From positions 32,126,363 to 32,190,362 of the forward strand of contig CM065703.1 of assembly GCA_017654935.2 (NCBI GenBank): 64,000 nt of DNA, written 5' to 3'. The notes under the pieces were generated by a model. That model made no database searches. It was not told the DNA's origin and worked only from the letters and a program-made list of their open reading frames with translations. The position numbers and the translations under genes were made by a program. Origin of the DNA: Phymorhynchus buccinoides. Lineage: Eukaryota > Mollusca > Gastropoda > Neogastropoda > Raphitomidae. This document shows positions 42,030 to 54,599 of the stretch, piece after piece. Each line of letters opens with the position of its first letter. Within the stretch, counting starts at the first letter, position 1.

Positions 42030-42475
42030 TTTCATGCACATATCTTATCCCTTATAAATTATGCATCAACTCTTTGGGACAATAGCAGCGAAACAAATCT
42101 GAAACAATTAAATCGTTTACACAAACGAGCCATAAAATTAATACAGTTGAAGTCCAGTTCACTCACTAAATGTGATTACAAATCTTTAAACATCCTGCCA
42201 TTTAAGGAAAGACTATTATATAACAAATGTGTATGCATGTACAGCGTTGTGAATGGAATAGCCCCTAAGAAAATCACCCAACATTTTGTTAGCAACGAAA
42301 GCAGACATACACACAAACTTTCTTTTCCCAGACCCCGTAATAATCTTTATAAATCTAGTTTATTATACTCCGGCTGTACGGCGTGGAACAATTTATCTTT
42401 TAATTTAAAATCGTGTACATCAAGACAGACATTTATGAAAGCACTTAAATTTCATATGTTAGAAACCCTATGAAT
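42030..42475 (+). mobile_element. 5'-truncated LINE, RT C-terminal region, open to stop
   Basis: Reads LSLINYASTLWDNSSETNLK, QLNRLHKRAIKLIQLKSSSL, LPFKERLLYNKCVCMYSVVN and GCTAWNNLSFNLKS, then a stop at 42471-42473. This is the thumb/C-terminal region of a CR1/Jockey-group ORF2. No frameshift is visible in 145 codons. The upstream junction is a microsatellite, consistent with 5' truncation. Confidence 0.7.
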
Positions 42476-42666
42476 TAGTCTCTAACTTTAGAAATTTAGC
42501 ACCTATTCCGTCGGGATATGTCCTTTTAATTGATACTTTACAATGTTTATACTTTGATTGTTCTTTGCTTTGTTCCATTGTGTCCGGGACATTTGTTAAT
42601 ATGGGTGATGGGGAGGAAATGAAATGGGGAAGGGACAACCACATTCACTTCAATATCCCATTCATT

Positions 42667-42786
<120 letters not shown>

Positions 42787-42981
42787 AGAGTTATTTCAAT
42801 GCGTTATATTATTAGGCTAATGTTTAGTAGTTTGGAATGTTTTGTTTTGCATGTTGAGTTATTTTTCGAGTTGCTTTCGTATTACTTTTCATTCTGAGGA
42901 CAGGATGAAAAAAAGCTGTCAAGCTTACTCCTTTATCCTCAATAAAGATCATTTTGACTTGACTTGACTTGACTTGACACT

Positions 42982-43043
<62 letters not shown>

Positions 43044-43097
43044 GATGTAGCCTTTGCTGCATTTTGAGCAGCTGATTGCATTGATTTGTGCTTTATA

Positions 43098-44405
43098 GCC
43101 GGGCAAAGACTGTACAGGGGAAGATAAACATCCGGTCTCTTTTCCCTATATGAGTAGTGAGGACAGAAACACTGGTTATGTCCCTTTGAAACGTGACACA
43201 TTTTACACATCGATAGGCCAGTTGAATTCTCCGTTCAAGTTCCAGTCCGAGTTTTTGGATAGCCTCCACTATGAATAGTGTACACGTCCGCACTAACGAT
43301 AACTCTATCAGCCCGGTTCGCCGAGCTTTTAAGTAATCCATCTTACCCTTTTAGAATATCTTTGATCCTACATGAGAGCAATCAATCGTCTCAGAAACAT
43401 GCATTTTTCTTGCATGGGGGATTCGAAAATTGTGAGAGTGACGAATTAATCATTTGTTAGGGGAAACAGAGATTGAGAGAGGTCTACTGTAAAACCGGAA
43501 GTTAAAAAGCACACCGAGCCTCGTTCTGAGTATAACCCGTGACCTTTTCCCAGAGGGGTGAAAGGTCAGGAAAGTTGTCGATATAATAATAATAAATTGT
43601 ATTTCATATAGCGCAAAAATCCATACAGTAGTATGCTCGATGCGCTTTACAAAAGCAACATTATAATCAACATTAAAAACGTGCATTAAAATCGACGAGG
43701 TAAAGGGCCTGCTACACTGCACACGATTCGATTCGCTACGATCCGATTTTTGACGTTTGTGAGGCATGACTCACGTGACACTCTACTGTCTAAATAGATC
43801 TGATAAAATCCTCTAAGTTATGTTCACCTGTTTATTTGTAGTCCCCACAAATACACGAATCTCATAAAATATCTGTATTTTTGTCAACAGACATTCCAGT
43901 TGATTCGTGTATTCGTGTAATACTTGAGTGTAGTGAGCGAATAGTGAAGTGACATGTAGGTGATAGTCACGTGTGACTGTGGCAAAGATTTTCTAAAAGG
44001 GTAAGATGGATTACTCTCTAAAAAATAATTACTCCCCTTATTTTTAAGAGAGATTGCAATACTAACTTTGCTCTGGTTTCCTAGAAGTCAAATCGGCGAT
44101 TCATCTTTGGCGGAAGTGCTGGAAGTCAAATTATTTCACTGAAAGAGAAGACGTGTGTCGTCTCTTTTGTAATGGCGACCAAATTGTTTGCAGTTCGAGT
44201 TATCGTTAGTGCGGACGTGTACACTATTCACAGTGGAGGCTATCCAAAAACTCGGACTGGAACTTGAACGGAGAATTCAACTGGCCTATCGATGTGTAAA
44301 ATGTGTCACGTTTCAAAGGGACATAACCAGTGTTTCTGTCCTCACTACTCATATAGGGAAAAGAGACCGGATGTTTATCTTCCCCTGTACAGTCTTTGAC
44401 TGTGG
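43098..44405. repeat. Large inverted duplication with about 210-bp arms
   Basis: 43098-43303 (GACTGTACAGGGGAAGATAA to CGCACTAACGATAACTC) is the near-exact inverse of 44190-44405. The outer part of the left arm (TAATCCATCTTACCCTTTTA, 43333) pairs with 43994-44016, so a 44040-44190 block was inserted in the right arm. Confidence 0.8.
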
Positions 44406-44640
44406 TCACTTAGGCCTAAAGGTGGACCCTGACGGATGAGTTTTTGCAAGAAACACGTCGAGATCACAATGAAAACACCCCTTATTTTTTTTAAGAGAGA
44501 TTGCAATACTCACTTTGCTCTGGTTTCCTAGAAGTCAAATCGGCGATTCATCCTTGGCGGAAGTGCTGGAAGTCAAATTATTTCACTGAAAGAGAAGGCG
44601 TGTGTCGTCTCTTTTGTAATGGCGACCAAATTGTTTGCAC
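44040..44640. repeat. Direct repeat of about 155 bp
   Basis: 44045-44192 and 44490-44638 share AAGAGAGATTGCAATACT, then GAAGTCAAATCGGCGATTCA and ATGGCGACCAAATTGTTTGC with few differences. The inverse of part of it (CTAGGAAACCAGAGCAAAG) is at 44873-44892. Confidence 0.75.
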
Positions 44641-45109
44641 GAAATTTTCGCAATACACGCCTTTTTATTTATCTTTAAAAACAAAAATTGATGCAGTTTA
44701 TCTAAAGGAGTTTCGTTCACAAGAAAGGAAATAGCTTCATTTTTAAAAAAAAGTGCACTACAATAAAGAAAAAGCTTCAACCACTCTGAGTGTCCTCCAC
44801 CCACCCCATCCAAAATGGCTTCTCTCTCCGGCATCTCCGCCAAGGAGGAATCGCCGTTTTTACGGATCGATTTCTAGGAAACCAGAGCAAAGCGAGTGTT
44901 CTGATCCTTAATTGAAAAGGCTGTCTTTCTGGTGATCTCGACGTGTTCCTTGCAAAAAACGCATCCGTCAGGGTGCCCCTTTAACGGAAGGAAGGAAATA
45001 TATATATTTTTGTCTAGACCGGGAAGTATGTCACGTGAATTATGACTCGCAGACGTCACAATCGCATCGTGTTGGGGTCAAATCGTATGTAGTGTGGCTG
45101 CCCCTTAAC

Positions 45110-45185
45110 CACGCGCGCGCGCGCGCGCACGCACGCACGCACGCACGCACGCGCACGCGCACGCGCACGCGCACACACACACACA
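45110..45185. repeat. (CG)n/(CACG)n alternating purine-pyrimidine tract
   Basis: GCGCGCGC runs flow into CGCACGCACG and CACACA. Strict alternation gives strong Z-DNA potential. Confidence 0.85.
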
Positions 45186-45665
45186 CTAATCCTGCTAAAC
45201 GATGAAACCGCAAATTATGCACGTTTTAAACGCAGGTAGAATTTCCAATTTATTTTAAACAAGAGCATGTTTTTTCAGCTCATAATTTTTTTTATGCTTT
45301 AGTAACAACCCCCCCCCCACCCCCCCCCCTCCTCAAATTTGCGCTAAAAACTGTTTCACTGAGAAGCAACTTTCTTCCATTTCTTTTTTTAGAAAGGGGT
45401 AGCCTAGGTTTTTTTTATTTTTATTTTTTATAAACTCAGAAATCGCAGACTTTGACATTGTTGGTCCTAAACATACAGTCTGGCTGACTAGTGATACGCC
45501 ATTTGCGCAGTTTTTGAGTTATTAATGAGCAGTATTCATTTGTAATGGGGTCACACGTGACGTTGGTTTCCGTTGCAGTAAAAGTAAAAGTTTAAACTTG
45601 TGTAGTAGGGCCTCCTACAAGAGCTCATGTAGATAGTGAGTTTCAGGACCTCTCTCTCTCTCCCC

Positions 45666-45705
<40 letters not shown>

Positions 45706-46225
45706 TCCCTCCCCTTTCTCTCTCTTGGCGTTTTGAAGTAGGTAGTGGTGGTGGTGGTGGCGGGGGGTGGGCTGGGGCGGGGGGGGTTGAACGAGGGTGG
45801 CGATTGACAGTATCCAAAAAGCCTGAATATGCTAAGAGTGATTACTTCGCACCCTACAAACCTTGCTTAGAATGAAGCCAACTTTCTTACGTCCCACATG
45901 GAAGGTGAAAAGGTGGGAAGTATTCTTCTTCTTCTTCTTCTTCTTTTTCTTCTCCTTCTTCTTCTCTTGAGGGCCCACGGCCAATGAGCTGACCATTAAG
46001 TTAAGTATGGTAACATAGCAGCGAGTGAGTTCACAATGATCCCTACCTGTAGTGTAGGTGAAAGGGTGGGAGTAAAAAAAAACCACCGCAAAACACGGCT
46101 TCAGTCAGCTGCGGAGTTTTCACTCTCAGTATATTCGGGCTTTTTGGTCTATCTTATCAGAGTAAACGACCGTTCAGTCAACAGAAGAGGAAGTGAGATG
46201 GAGGAGGAGGGGGAGGGGAGATGTT

Positions 46226-46463
46226 GAAGACCCACCAGATCACGTGTCAAAATCACGGGTTTCACGTGTTTTCCCTCTTATAGCTGGAAATAAATCTTGT
46301 TTTGACCAGCTGGTCTCAATGCCCCCAGATTGAAAGAAATAAATCATTTTAAAGAACAGCCTCAATTTGAACATGGGGGCATTTCTATGTGGGTCACAGC
46401 TAACACACTACCACTACTCAGAAAAAACCAAGGGACTTAATCGTGGCGCGTCTGTGTATCTTT
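46226..46463. mobile_element. Palindromic composite with CACGTG arm, second copy
   Basis: GACCCACCAGATCACGTGTC and TTCACGTGTTTTCCCTCTTA, then GCCTCAATTTGAACATGGGG and GGGACTTAATCGTGGCGCGT, match the inverse order of 33395-33716. Confidence 0.6.
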
Positions 46464-46644
46464 AATGCGTTTTGTGACTGGCTTGAACTGCAAAACAAGT
46501 ACAGAGTAAAAGGACTCGGTCGCCAATGTTAGTATTGGGTCCATTAATCTACAGATCAGCGTTGGAAATTCAAAACGAACGGAGTATTACTGAAACGGCG
46601 GAAGACAGACGGTGGCGCTTAATTTTTGACGAGGAGCAAACATC

Positions 46645-46664
46645 ATGGAAGAAACTGCGAAACA
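46645..46664 (+). CDS. Candidate first coding exon (MEETAK) with GTAAGT donor
   Basis: ATCATGGAAGAAACTGCGAA ACA|GTAAGT gives M-E-E-T-A-K and then a consensus donor, preceded by a GC-richer leader (GGCGGAAGACAGACGG). This looks like a short first exon. No downstream exon could be found before 64000, so a gene is not established. It could equally be chance in intergenic DNA. Confidence 0.25.
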
Positions 46665-47045
46665 GTAAGTTTTTAAATTTTCTTTCGTCAAATGTGTAGT
46701 TTTACTTAGCTTAAGCAGTGGCTAGAGGTACGGCATTATCGCAACACTCAAACCATGTTCAGGGATAGTAACTCTTCCTAGTCGAACTTTTCGTCAACAA
46801 AATTATGCATGTTTAAAATGTCGTGTATTTTGCGCATCTTGGTAAGGAATAGGGGTTATGGATAGGGTTAGGAACATGTCAGAGTTAATATTAATAGTTT
46901 TTGAAGACATTTGCGCACAATTTATGCGTCCCGTGACTGAGCGTCGTGCCCGTAGCCTGGAGAATGTGAGATATGGGTCCGTACCCCGAGCCTCTGCCTA
47001 GTATGGACGGAAATGATCTAGGCCTGAGACTGAATGAATGAAAAA

Positions 47046-47210
47046 TGGTGTTTTACGTCCTCTCGGTCTGGAACAGACACATATGGGACATTTGTAAATA
47101 CAAATATGGTGGGAACGATACTGGAGGCAATGCCCGGAGGCAGTGCAACTCCAGTAAAGTCCCGACTTTTTAGCAATACAGATAGGTGTAGCGGTAACCA
47201 CGCCTCGGGC
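47046..47210 (-). mobile_element. SINE-S copy
   Basis: The + strand shows TTTACGTCCTCTCGGTCTGG and GGTGGGAACGATACTGGAGG, then AGTAAAGTCCCGAC: the inverse of 36744-36935. The head end is shortened. Confidence 0.65.
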
Positions 47211-47285
47211 CCGAAACTGACGAAATAAGGCTTTACGCCCTCTTCGGCCTTTCAGCCATGTGGGGCATTGATTACCCGAAACTGA

Positions 47286-48324
47286 AAACCAAAATGGTGT
47301 TTTACGTCCTCTTGGTCTGAATCAGACACATATGGGACATTTGTAAATACAAATATGGTGGGAACAATACTGGAGGCAATGTCCGGAGGCAGTACGAAAC
47401 CAGTAAAGTCCCGATTTAAAAAAAATACAGATACAGTCGAATACGCTTAAGTCGACGTGCCAGCGGCAATTGATTTTATGTCGAGTTGTCGAGTCGACTT
47501 ATCCGTCAGTCAGATATCTCGACGTTTTCAAAACAAAATGTCGACTTATCCGTCAGTCGGATATCTCAACTTTATAGACGTTTTCAGAAAAAAATGTCGA
47601 CTTATCCGTCAGTCGGATATCTCGACTTCACAGACACTTTCAGAAGATAATGTTGACTTATACTCTTTGTGTGTGTGTTCGTGCGTGCGTGCGCGTGTGT
47701 GTATAGGGGGTAGGTAGGTAGGCGTTTTTATACCAGGAATATATATATATATAAGCGTACAAGAATTGAAGAAGAAAAAACAACCACACCATTAAACTTT
47801 CCAGAATTCTGATTTGTACTAGTAGAAATCAGAATTCCGATTTGTACTAGTAGGATTCCGAATCCTGCTGGATTCCCATTTCTACTGTGACATAATTATG
47901 TATGTGTGTGTGCGTGTGCGTGCGTGCGTGCGTGTGTGTGTGCGCGTGTGTGTGTGTGTGTGCGTGCGCACGTGCCTGCGTGAATGGATTCACCGGGCAT
48001 TGGGGATGCAACATGTAGTGTAGCAGGCCCTTTAGGGTAAAAAACAAATCCGCAGCACCCTGTAACAGGCTGTGTATCTTTCCTTTTACAATTATGTTTC
48101 GAGCACAAGGGCAAATACCGTGTATAAGCCCACCCCCTGTTTGGGGCCTCAAACTGTGCAAAGGAGGGGGGGGGGCTTAAACTCGGTATTTTACGGTACG
48201 CGAACGTCCCTATTTTCTCCCACCGGAAATTGTTGACGTCACACTACAATAAAACTGTCAAGCTAATTGCAAACGTCACGCACACGCACACACATACACA
48301 TATGCGCGTGCACACACACACACA

Positions 48325-48363
<39 letters not shown>

Positions 48364-48712
48364 TACGCGCGCGCACACATTAAAAAAGAGACAGATCAAA
48401 ATAGAACAAGACTGGTGTGACTTAAGTCAGGAAGTCAGGGGGAAAAAACAAAAGTCAGGAAGTCAGGAAGTCGACTTATCCGTTTGACGTTTAGAAAAAA
48501 TCTCGTCGACATAGACGAATGTCGAGTTATACGTTGTCGAGATATCCGTTGTTATCAAAGTCTTTTAAAGAGCACTTTTGACCGGGAAATGATAAATCCG
48601 TCGACTTACGCAAAAGTCGACTTAAGCATGTGTCGAATTATAAGTATCCAGCGGTAGCTGTAGCGGTGACCACGCCTCGGTTAAACCTCATCGGCTATGG
48701 CACCGCCACAAG
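47286..48712 (-). mobile_element. SINE-S copy split by a 1.2-kb TA-target element
   Basis: The tail and body lie at 47286-47433 and the head (GTAGCGGTGACCACGCCTCG, GGCTATGGCACCGCCACA) at 48655-48712. The uninterrupted family has AATACAGATAGCTGTAGC across this point. Confidence 0.7.
47434..48654. mobile_element. 1.22-kb element inserted at TA in SINE-S
   Basis: TA flanks both ends. The left begins CAGTCGAATACGCTTAAGTC. The right contains the inverse words GTCGACTTAAGCATGTGTCG. A module (GTCGACTTATCCGTCAGTCG then GATATCTC) repeats at least three times in 47500-47640. The interior holds CA/GT repeats. No transposase frame. Confidence 0.6.
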
Positions 48713-48734
48713 TAAAGGTAAAAGAGTAACTGAT

Positions 48735-48885
48735 GGAAGTTCAGTTTAACGTCGCGTATCGGCTTTCGCCATGTACGACGGGCTGAACAAACCAACCAGG
48801 GTATAAACAAAAATTTATGTTCCTGAATCACTGTCTTAGCCAAAAGGCCGAGAAGCGATCAGAATATGAACATGTCGCTTTTAAA
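48735..48885 (-). mobile_element. U2 snRNA-headed SINE (SINE-U2), copy 2
   Basis: Read on the minus strand from 48859, ATCGCTTCTCGGCCTTTTGG CTAAGA is identical to the U2 snRNA 5' end, followed by the same body as 37208-37343. GTAACTGAT flanks it at 48726-48734 and 48886-48894. Its U2 part is closer to U2 than copy 1. Confidence 0.8.
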
Positions 48886-49480
48886 GTAACTGATTCTAAC
48901 CCTTTCCCTTATATACCCGACTTCTTTCTTCTTCTTCTTTCTTCTTCTTCCTCCGTCGGTCGCTCAGACAGTTACCTGTCATATGAGCGCATAACTATGC
49001 GTCATGCTGCCATTATGCGCCTTATTAAGAAATAGGTCTTCGGCTGGAGAAAACCTTTGTTAAGAATGCTTGGGCAAAAAGGCAGGAGAAAGCATTTATG
49101 CCTGATACGTGCTTGTCTATGAGTTTTTTTGTGCTAGTTTTTGGTTGTTGTTGCTTTGTTTGTTAACAAGCGCGAAATCGCAATAGTTTGTGGCACGCGG
49201 TCTATTTTTACCACTCCAATCATGAGTCACCTCCCCTAACTTTTCAATAATTTTAATCTGTAATTTCATAACATTTTATATCTTTTGGAAAACATTTAAA
49301 ACTATGTATCCTACTTATACTCGTCGAAAGAAGCACCGCATACTCGTCGTGTCTGTTGTAGTGTCTGTATTACGTATGTTTATTATTTTGTACGCTTTAA
49401 AATACATCATTTTAAAGAGCGGCCTCAATTTGAAGAGCAGCCTCGATTTGAAAGTCTGATTTTTTGGCAGTTCACCTACT

Positions 49481-49740
49481 ACTTGTGGCGGTGCCATAGC
49501 CGATGAGGTTTAACCGAGGCGTGGTCACCGCTACAGCTATCTGTATTAATTTAAAAAATCGGGACTTTACTGGTTTCGTACTGCCTCCGGGCATTGCCTC
49601 CAGTATTGTTCCAACCATATTTGTATTTACAAATGTCCCATATGTGTCTGATTCAGACCAAGAGGACGTAAAACTCCATTTTCTCTCTGAAAGTCTGATT
49701 CAGACCAAGAGGACGTAAAACTCCATTTTCTCTCTCTCGC
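49481..49740 (+). mobile_element. SINE-S, near full-length, with duplicated tail
   Basis: Head TGTGGCGGTGCCATAGCCGA, body as 36744-36935, tail GACCAAGAGGACGTAAAACT at 49658 and again at 49704, each followed by CCATTTTCTCTCT. Confidence 0.7.
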
Positions 49741-50242
49741 CTCGATTTGAAGTGCGACAATTTTGTCAATATGTGCGACAATTTTGGACCGACCGTCCGA
49801 CCGACAGACAGACAGACCGACCGACAAAGTAAGTTATAGGTGCCACAAACAAAAATTGAAACCCTTCTCTCTTTTGAAAGGCAATTGCTATGTTAACCTT
49901 CGTTCCTTTGTACTATATATATATAAAAATAAAAAAAAGTTGATGGATGGAAGTGTGTGTGATAGAAGGAACTGTGGAGAGGAAGAATGAAAGAGGAAGG
50001 AATAAAAGTGTGTTAAAACTGGAAAGAAGAAAAAAAAAGGCAGGAGAATGAACCAGTAAGGCAGAAAAATAAATAGTAGATGACAACAGTAAGGAAATGG
50101 AAAAGGCAGAGTCAAAGAGAGTGACAGATTAAGAGGAAGTTACAAGCACACAACTGCCAGAAAGCGGGGGAACTATTTTGCATGACAGATCCCCCACCCC
50201 CACCTCCTCCGGGGCATTGCCTGGTACCCTACAAAGTACAAA

Positions 50243-50610
50243 AGGTAAAGGTAAAGATGTGCCGCCACCCCCCCCCCCCACCCCCCCACCCCCTGCATTT
50301 CTCTGTTAATTTTATTTTTCCGTTTTTGCCTTTCTTACCATACATAAAGCTGTATTTTAGGAACATTTTCAGCTAATTCTCTTTTTGGAATACTAACCCT
50401 AGCCCTAACCCTAGCCCTAAACCTAACCCTACCCCTCACTATGTACTGCAGTACACCGCGATTTGTCTTATATAGGGTGGGGGGTAGGCTTAGGGCTAGG
50501 GTTAGGGTTAGTATTCCAAAAAGATAATTTGGTGAAAATGTTCCTAAAATACAGCTTCATGTATGGTAAGAAAGGCAAAAACGGAAAAATACAACTAACC
50601 GAGAAACGTA

Positions 50611-50646
<36 letters not shown>

Positions 50647-50661
50647 TCTTCACCTTTTACC
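50243..50661. mobile_element. Palindromic element G, copy 2, with telomere-like repeats
   Basis: GGTAAAGGTAAAGATGTGCC at the left and GGCACATCTTCACCTTTTAC at the right. CCCTAA-type repeats lie in the left arm and TTAGGG in the right arm. A G run of about 35 occupies 50609-50642. The loop is the inverse of the loop in 28609-29010. Confidence 0.75.
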
Positions 50662-51084
50662 GACCCATTTTTTGTGACGTTTTGCAAGTCCTAAAATATT
50701 TAAATCTCTCGCCAACACTTTGGCTCTCATTATCTTCACATTGAAAACGGAGTTAGTCTCCGAAACGTCTGTGCTTTTTTTCAAATAAAAGGGACAGAAA
50801 CCTACCGTTTTGAACTCTGTGTTTTTTGTATAAGAGTCCCTGTGGTTATTTTTTCTTTATTTCCTAAAATAGAGGTTTGATGTACCATAGGAATTTATCG
50901 CCTCTTCATGTTCTAGGCTTTTACTCTAAACGTAGGCTATTTAATTGCTAAGTTCTTTCCGTTTTATGAAATTACGAACACTAACCTAGTCCTAACTCTA
51001 TCGCTTTAATGAGCAGCTTAGGACGCACATTTCACCGCCAGGTGGCAATCAAGCCAGTGCTTAGCGCGTCATATTCTTAGTTGT

Positions 51085-51087
51085 CGG

Positions 51088-51133
<46 letters not shown>

Positions 51134-51186
51134 AGTGAGAGAGAGAGAGGGAGGGACTCATCTCTCTCTCTCTTTCTCTCTCTCTC
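51085..51186. repeat. (GA)n then (CT)n, palindromic
   Basis: GA at 51091-51150 pairs with CT at 51160-51186. The flanks (ACGCGTCATATTCTTAGTTG and AACTAAGAATATTACGCGCT, plus CACCGCCAGG/CCTGGCGGTG) also pair, so 51015-51260 is a palindromic MITE with a microsatellite core. Confidence 0.75.
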
Positions 51187-51302
51187 ACTACCCCAACTAA
51201 GAATATTACGCGCTAAGCCCCTACTGGTTTGATTGCCCCCTGGCGGTGAAATGAGCGTCCTAAGTTGACCATTCCCTGAGCAAGGCAAATACCGTGTGAG
51301 AG

Positions 51303-51420
51303 TGAAAGTCCAGTTAACGTCCTCCGACCTGGATCAGGCACGCGTGGGACATTTTGAACTATAATAAAGATGGTGGGACGATCCTGGCGGTACCGCAAAA
51401 CATACCTGGAAAGTCCCGGC
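51303..51420 (-). mobile_element. SINE-S copy, diverged
   Basis: The + strand shows AGTTAACGTCCTCCGACCTG, AAGATGGTGGGACGATCCTG and GGAAAGTCCCGGCG. Confidence 0.55.
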
Positions 51421-51666
51421 GTGTTTGAATGATCAAGATGATTGTAGGCAAGCCGTCGCTTATTGCTAATTAATCTTAGTGAGCATTTCCCCGGTGAGAA
51501 TAGATAGGCCTGTTTAGTATTTTGGTGGTGGTTGGGAGAGGGAGTGGGGAGGGGGTGAGGGGGTTACTTGGCGAACCTACACCTTTGCTTTACTTGCTTT
51601 TGTTCGGTATGTCTTTCTTTTCTTTGAATTGTTTGCTCTGTCTCTCTCTGTCTGTCTGTCTGTCTG

Positions 51667-51667
<1 letters not shown>

Positions 51668-51756
<89 letters not shown>
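51668..51756. repeat. (CT)n microsatellite
   Basis: An 89-bp CT tract followed by TAG/TGG-rich trinucleotide DNA. Confidence 0.95.
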
Positions 51757-51759
<3 letters not shown>

Positions 51760-51894
51760 GTAGCAAGTTGTAGTAGTTGTAGCAATAGTAGTATTGGAAG
51801 TAGTAGTAGCTGTAGTATAAATAGTAGTAGTGGTGGTGATGGTGGTAGTGCCCCACATGGCCGAAAGGCCCAAGAGGGCGTAAAACTTTATTTT

Positions 51895-52440
51895 CTCTCT
51901 GATGGTGGTAGTAGCAGTCATAGTAGTAGGAGTGGTAATGGTAGTAGAAGAAGTAAATTGTGGTGGAAGTAGTGTTTGTCAATCATTTATGTGTTTGTTT
52001 GTTTATTTGGTCGGTTGGTTTTCTGTTTTGCTTATTCTTATTATTTATGTTGATGCTCTGCCTACCATGTCGTTGTTAGATTTCTGCTACTGTTGTTGTT
52101 TCTATTAAACCCCTTGACTGTCACCAACGTATTACGTACTGACCTGATGACATCACTGATGATGTCATCAGATGAAGAGGAATAACCCTGATATGCTGGC
52201 TTTTGCTCTAACACAGTCAAGAGAGTTATATCCCCAGGTCATGTTGCCAGATGTGCTCTATCAGTTGTCTTTTTCATGGCATGGTTTGCCCAGTGATGTT
52301 TTTCTTTAATTTTCTCTGGCAGTCCAGGGGTTAACGATCTTTCTGTGTCTCAATGTTCGTTTATAGTATTAGTTACATGTTGCATGCTTAGAACCAATTA
52401 GGGACTAGGTCCAACATAAATTCTTATCCTTGTAAATGAG
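51895..52440 (+). mobile_element. Dispersed repeat R carrying PB2
   Basis: GATGCTCTGCCTACCATGTC and TTGCATGCTTAGAACCAATT match, inverted, the sequence at 55700-56020. PB2 (52105-52334) interrupts this copy only. Confidence 0.65.
52105..52334. mobile_element. PB2 piggyBac-like MITE, copy 2
   Basis: TTAAACCCCTTGACTGTCA to CTGGCAGTCCAGGGGTTAA; about 90 percent like 25398-25625 by eye. Confidence 0.75.
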
Positions 52441-52799
52441 CGTCCTAGGTCCCTTCGTTCAAACGTTATCGTGTTAACATAGATAGATAGTCAGTCAGGT
52501 GCAGAATCCACTGAAAACATTACCATCTTCGCTCTCTTCGTTCGCGGCTGGTAATCACAAGTTGAATGGCCTGTAATCAAAACCATGCAACTCGGACATG
52601 TGTTCATTCCTGATAAGACACGTACACTGGGTAAAGTTTTTTTTTTTTTTTAAATGATGCGTGCGCACGCGCATACATACGCGCGTATGTGTTCAAGCAC
52701 ACAAACGCACACTAATGCACGCACACGCACGCACGCAATTTATACACACACATAAAGAACACGTGTACACACGCTTCCATACACAAACACGCACCAACA

Positions 52800-52913
<114 letters not shown>

Positions 52914-53211
52914 CTATGATGTTGTGTTTCTCCTATCAAAATCTGAACGAATACGTTTTGTGTGGCAGTGTGAATGAATATCAACTTTGATAGTATAAGT
53001 AAAAAGTCCACTCCTAGATAGACCTAGATTTACAGCAGCGTAGACCCAGGGGCGGTCCAAATGATTCGTACGCACACACACTGAACAGCCTGCATTTTAT
53101 TTTCCCACTAAAGGGAGAATAGCTACTTCTTATAGGCTTTATTCACTGACATTCTTCTTTCAAGTTTGACAAAAGACAAGCCTGAAGCTTCTTTTTTAGT
53201 TTAGAGTATGC

Positions 53212-53367
53212 AGCCTGGGCATTCACGTTGAGATAGCATGATACTTAGCATGATGCTAACTTAGAAGCTCTTCCAATGTCCTATAGGATTTAATAGGACT
53301 TTTGGAATAGCTTCTAAGTTAGCATCATGCTAAGTCTCATGCTATCTCAACGTGAATACAGGCCCTG
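53212..53367. mobile_element. 156-bp palindromic MITE
   Basis: AGCCTGGGCATTCACGTTGA GATAGCATGA pairs with TCATGCTATCTCAACGTGAATACAGGCCC. Inner arms AGCATGATGCTAACTTAGAAGC also pair. Only copy seen. Confidence 0.75.
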
Positions 53368-53594
53368 GATCAACGGCTGTGTAATAAGTTTTGTAGTTGG
53401 AACTAGATCAGTGAAATGCTTTTTTCAAGCCACAGCCAAGAAAACTTGACGATTGGTTCATTCACTTTCTGCTGCTCTTAAACAAAATATCTTTTTCACA
53501 GAAAATAAACAATCACACTAAGGAGAAGGCGAAAGTTTGTTCTTTATTTTGTTACAAGTTTGAAACGCGTAAACGGAGTCAAAGCACCATACAG

Positions 53595-53770
53595 TACAGT
53601 GGAACCTCCCTTATAAGACCTCATTATAAGACTCCCTTCCACATAAGACTTACCTCTCTGAGACGTTGCCCTTCTTTGTAAGTATTAAAATTACCTCCCT
53701 CCAGACCCCTCCCTTATAAGACCTCATTTGGGGTGATTTTTGAAGGTCTTATAGGGGAGGTTCTACTGTA
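53595..53770. mobile_element. TcE MITE
   Basis: TACAGTGGAACCTCCCTTAT to GGAGGTTCTACTGTA; TA-bounded. Confidence 0.8.
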
Positions 53771-53949
53771 TTGATTGAAAACTAACAAAATCCAACACTG
53801 ACTACGTCTTCCTGAAACTAGCTTTACTCCTGAGCCTCGTTTTCGCTCGCGTGACCTTTGACAGCCCAGGCCATTACTAATAGTGAAAAAAAGAGAGCAA
53901 AAGTTGAGCCATTTTCTTACTCAGATCAGACGCTGTCGTATGTTTTGGG

Positions 53950-54308
<359 letters not shown>

Positions 54309-54599
54309 CAATGAACGCAATGGATTTTAATGTAAGGCCACCGACCTGTACACATTTGGAGGGGCAACTAAACTATGCACACGACTGAAGCAAAAGTAAA
54401 GAACACAATGTTTAGAACAATACTTTGACAGATAAAAATGGATGCGGATACGACAACAAAAACAACCCAACTATTTAGCAAGCTACGGATTTACAAGTGG
54501 CATAAACAGTTCCCTTTGTTGTAAAGCATAGTATATATAAACAAGGCAACGTTTCTAGTAACTAAACAACTTTCACTTTGCAATAAACAGTTTAGTAAG

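Noticed and set aside
44188..44439. 83-codon frame (ELSLVRTCTLFTVEAIQKLG) conserved with its inverted copy at 43093-43341
   Set aside because: Both frames come from the arms of the inverted duplication. Conservation reflects recent duplication rather than selection, and no family is recognised.
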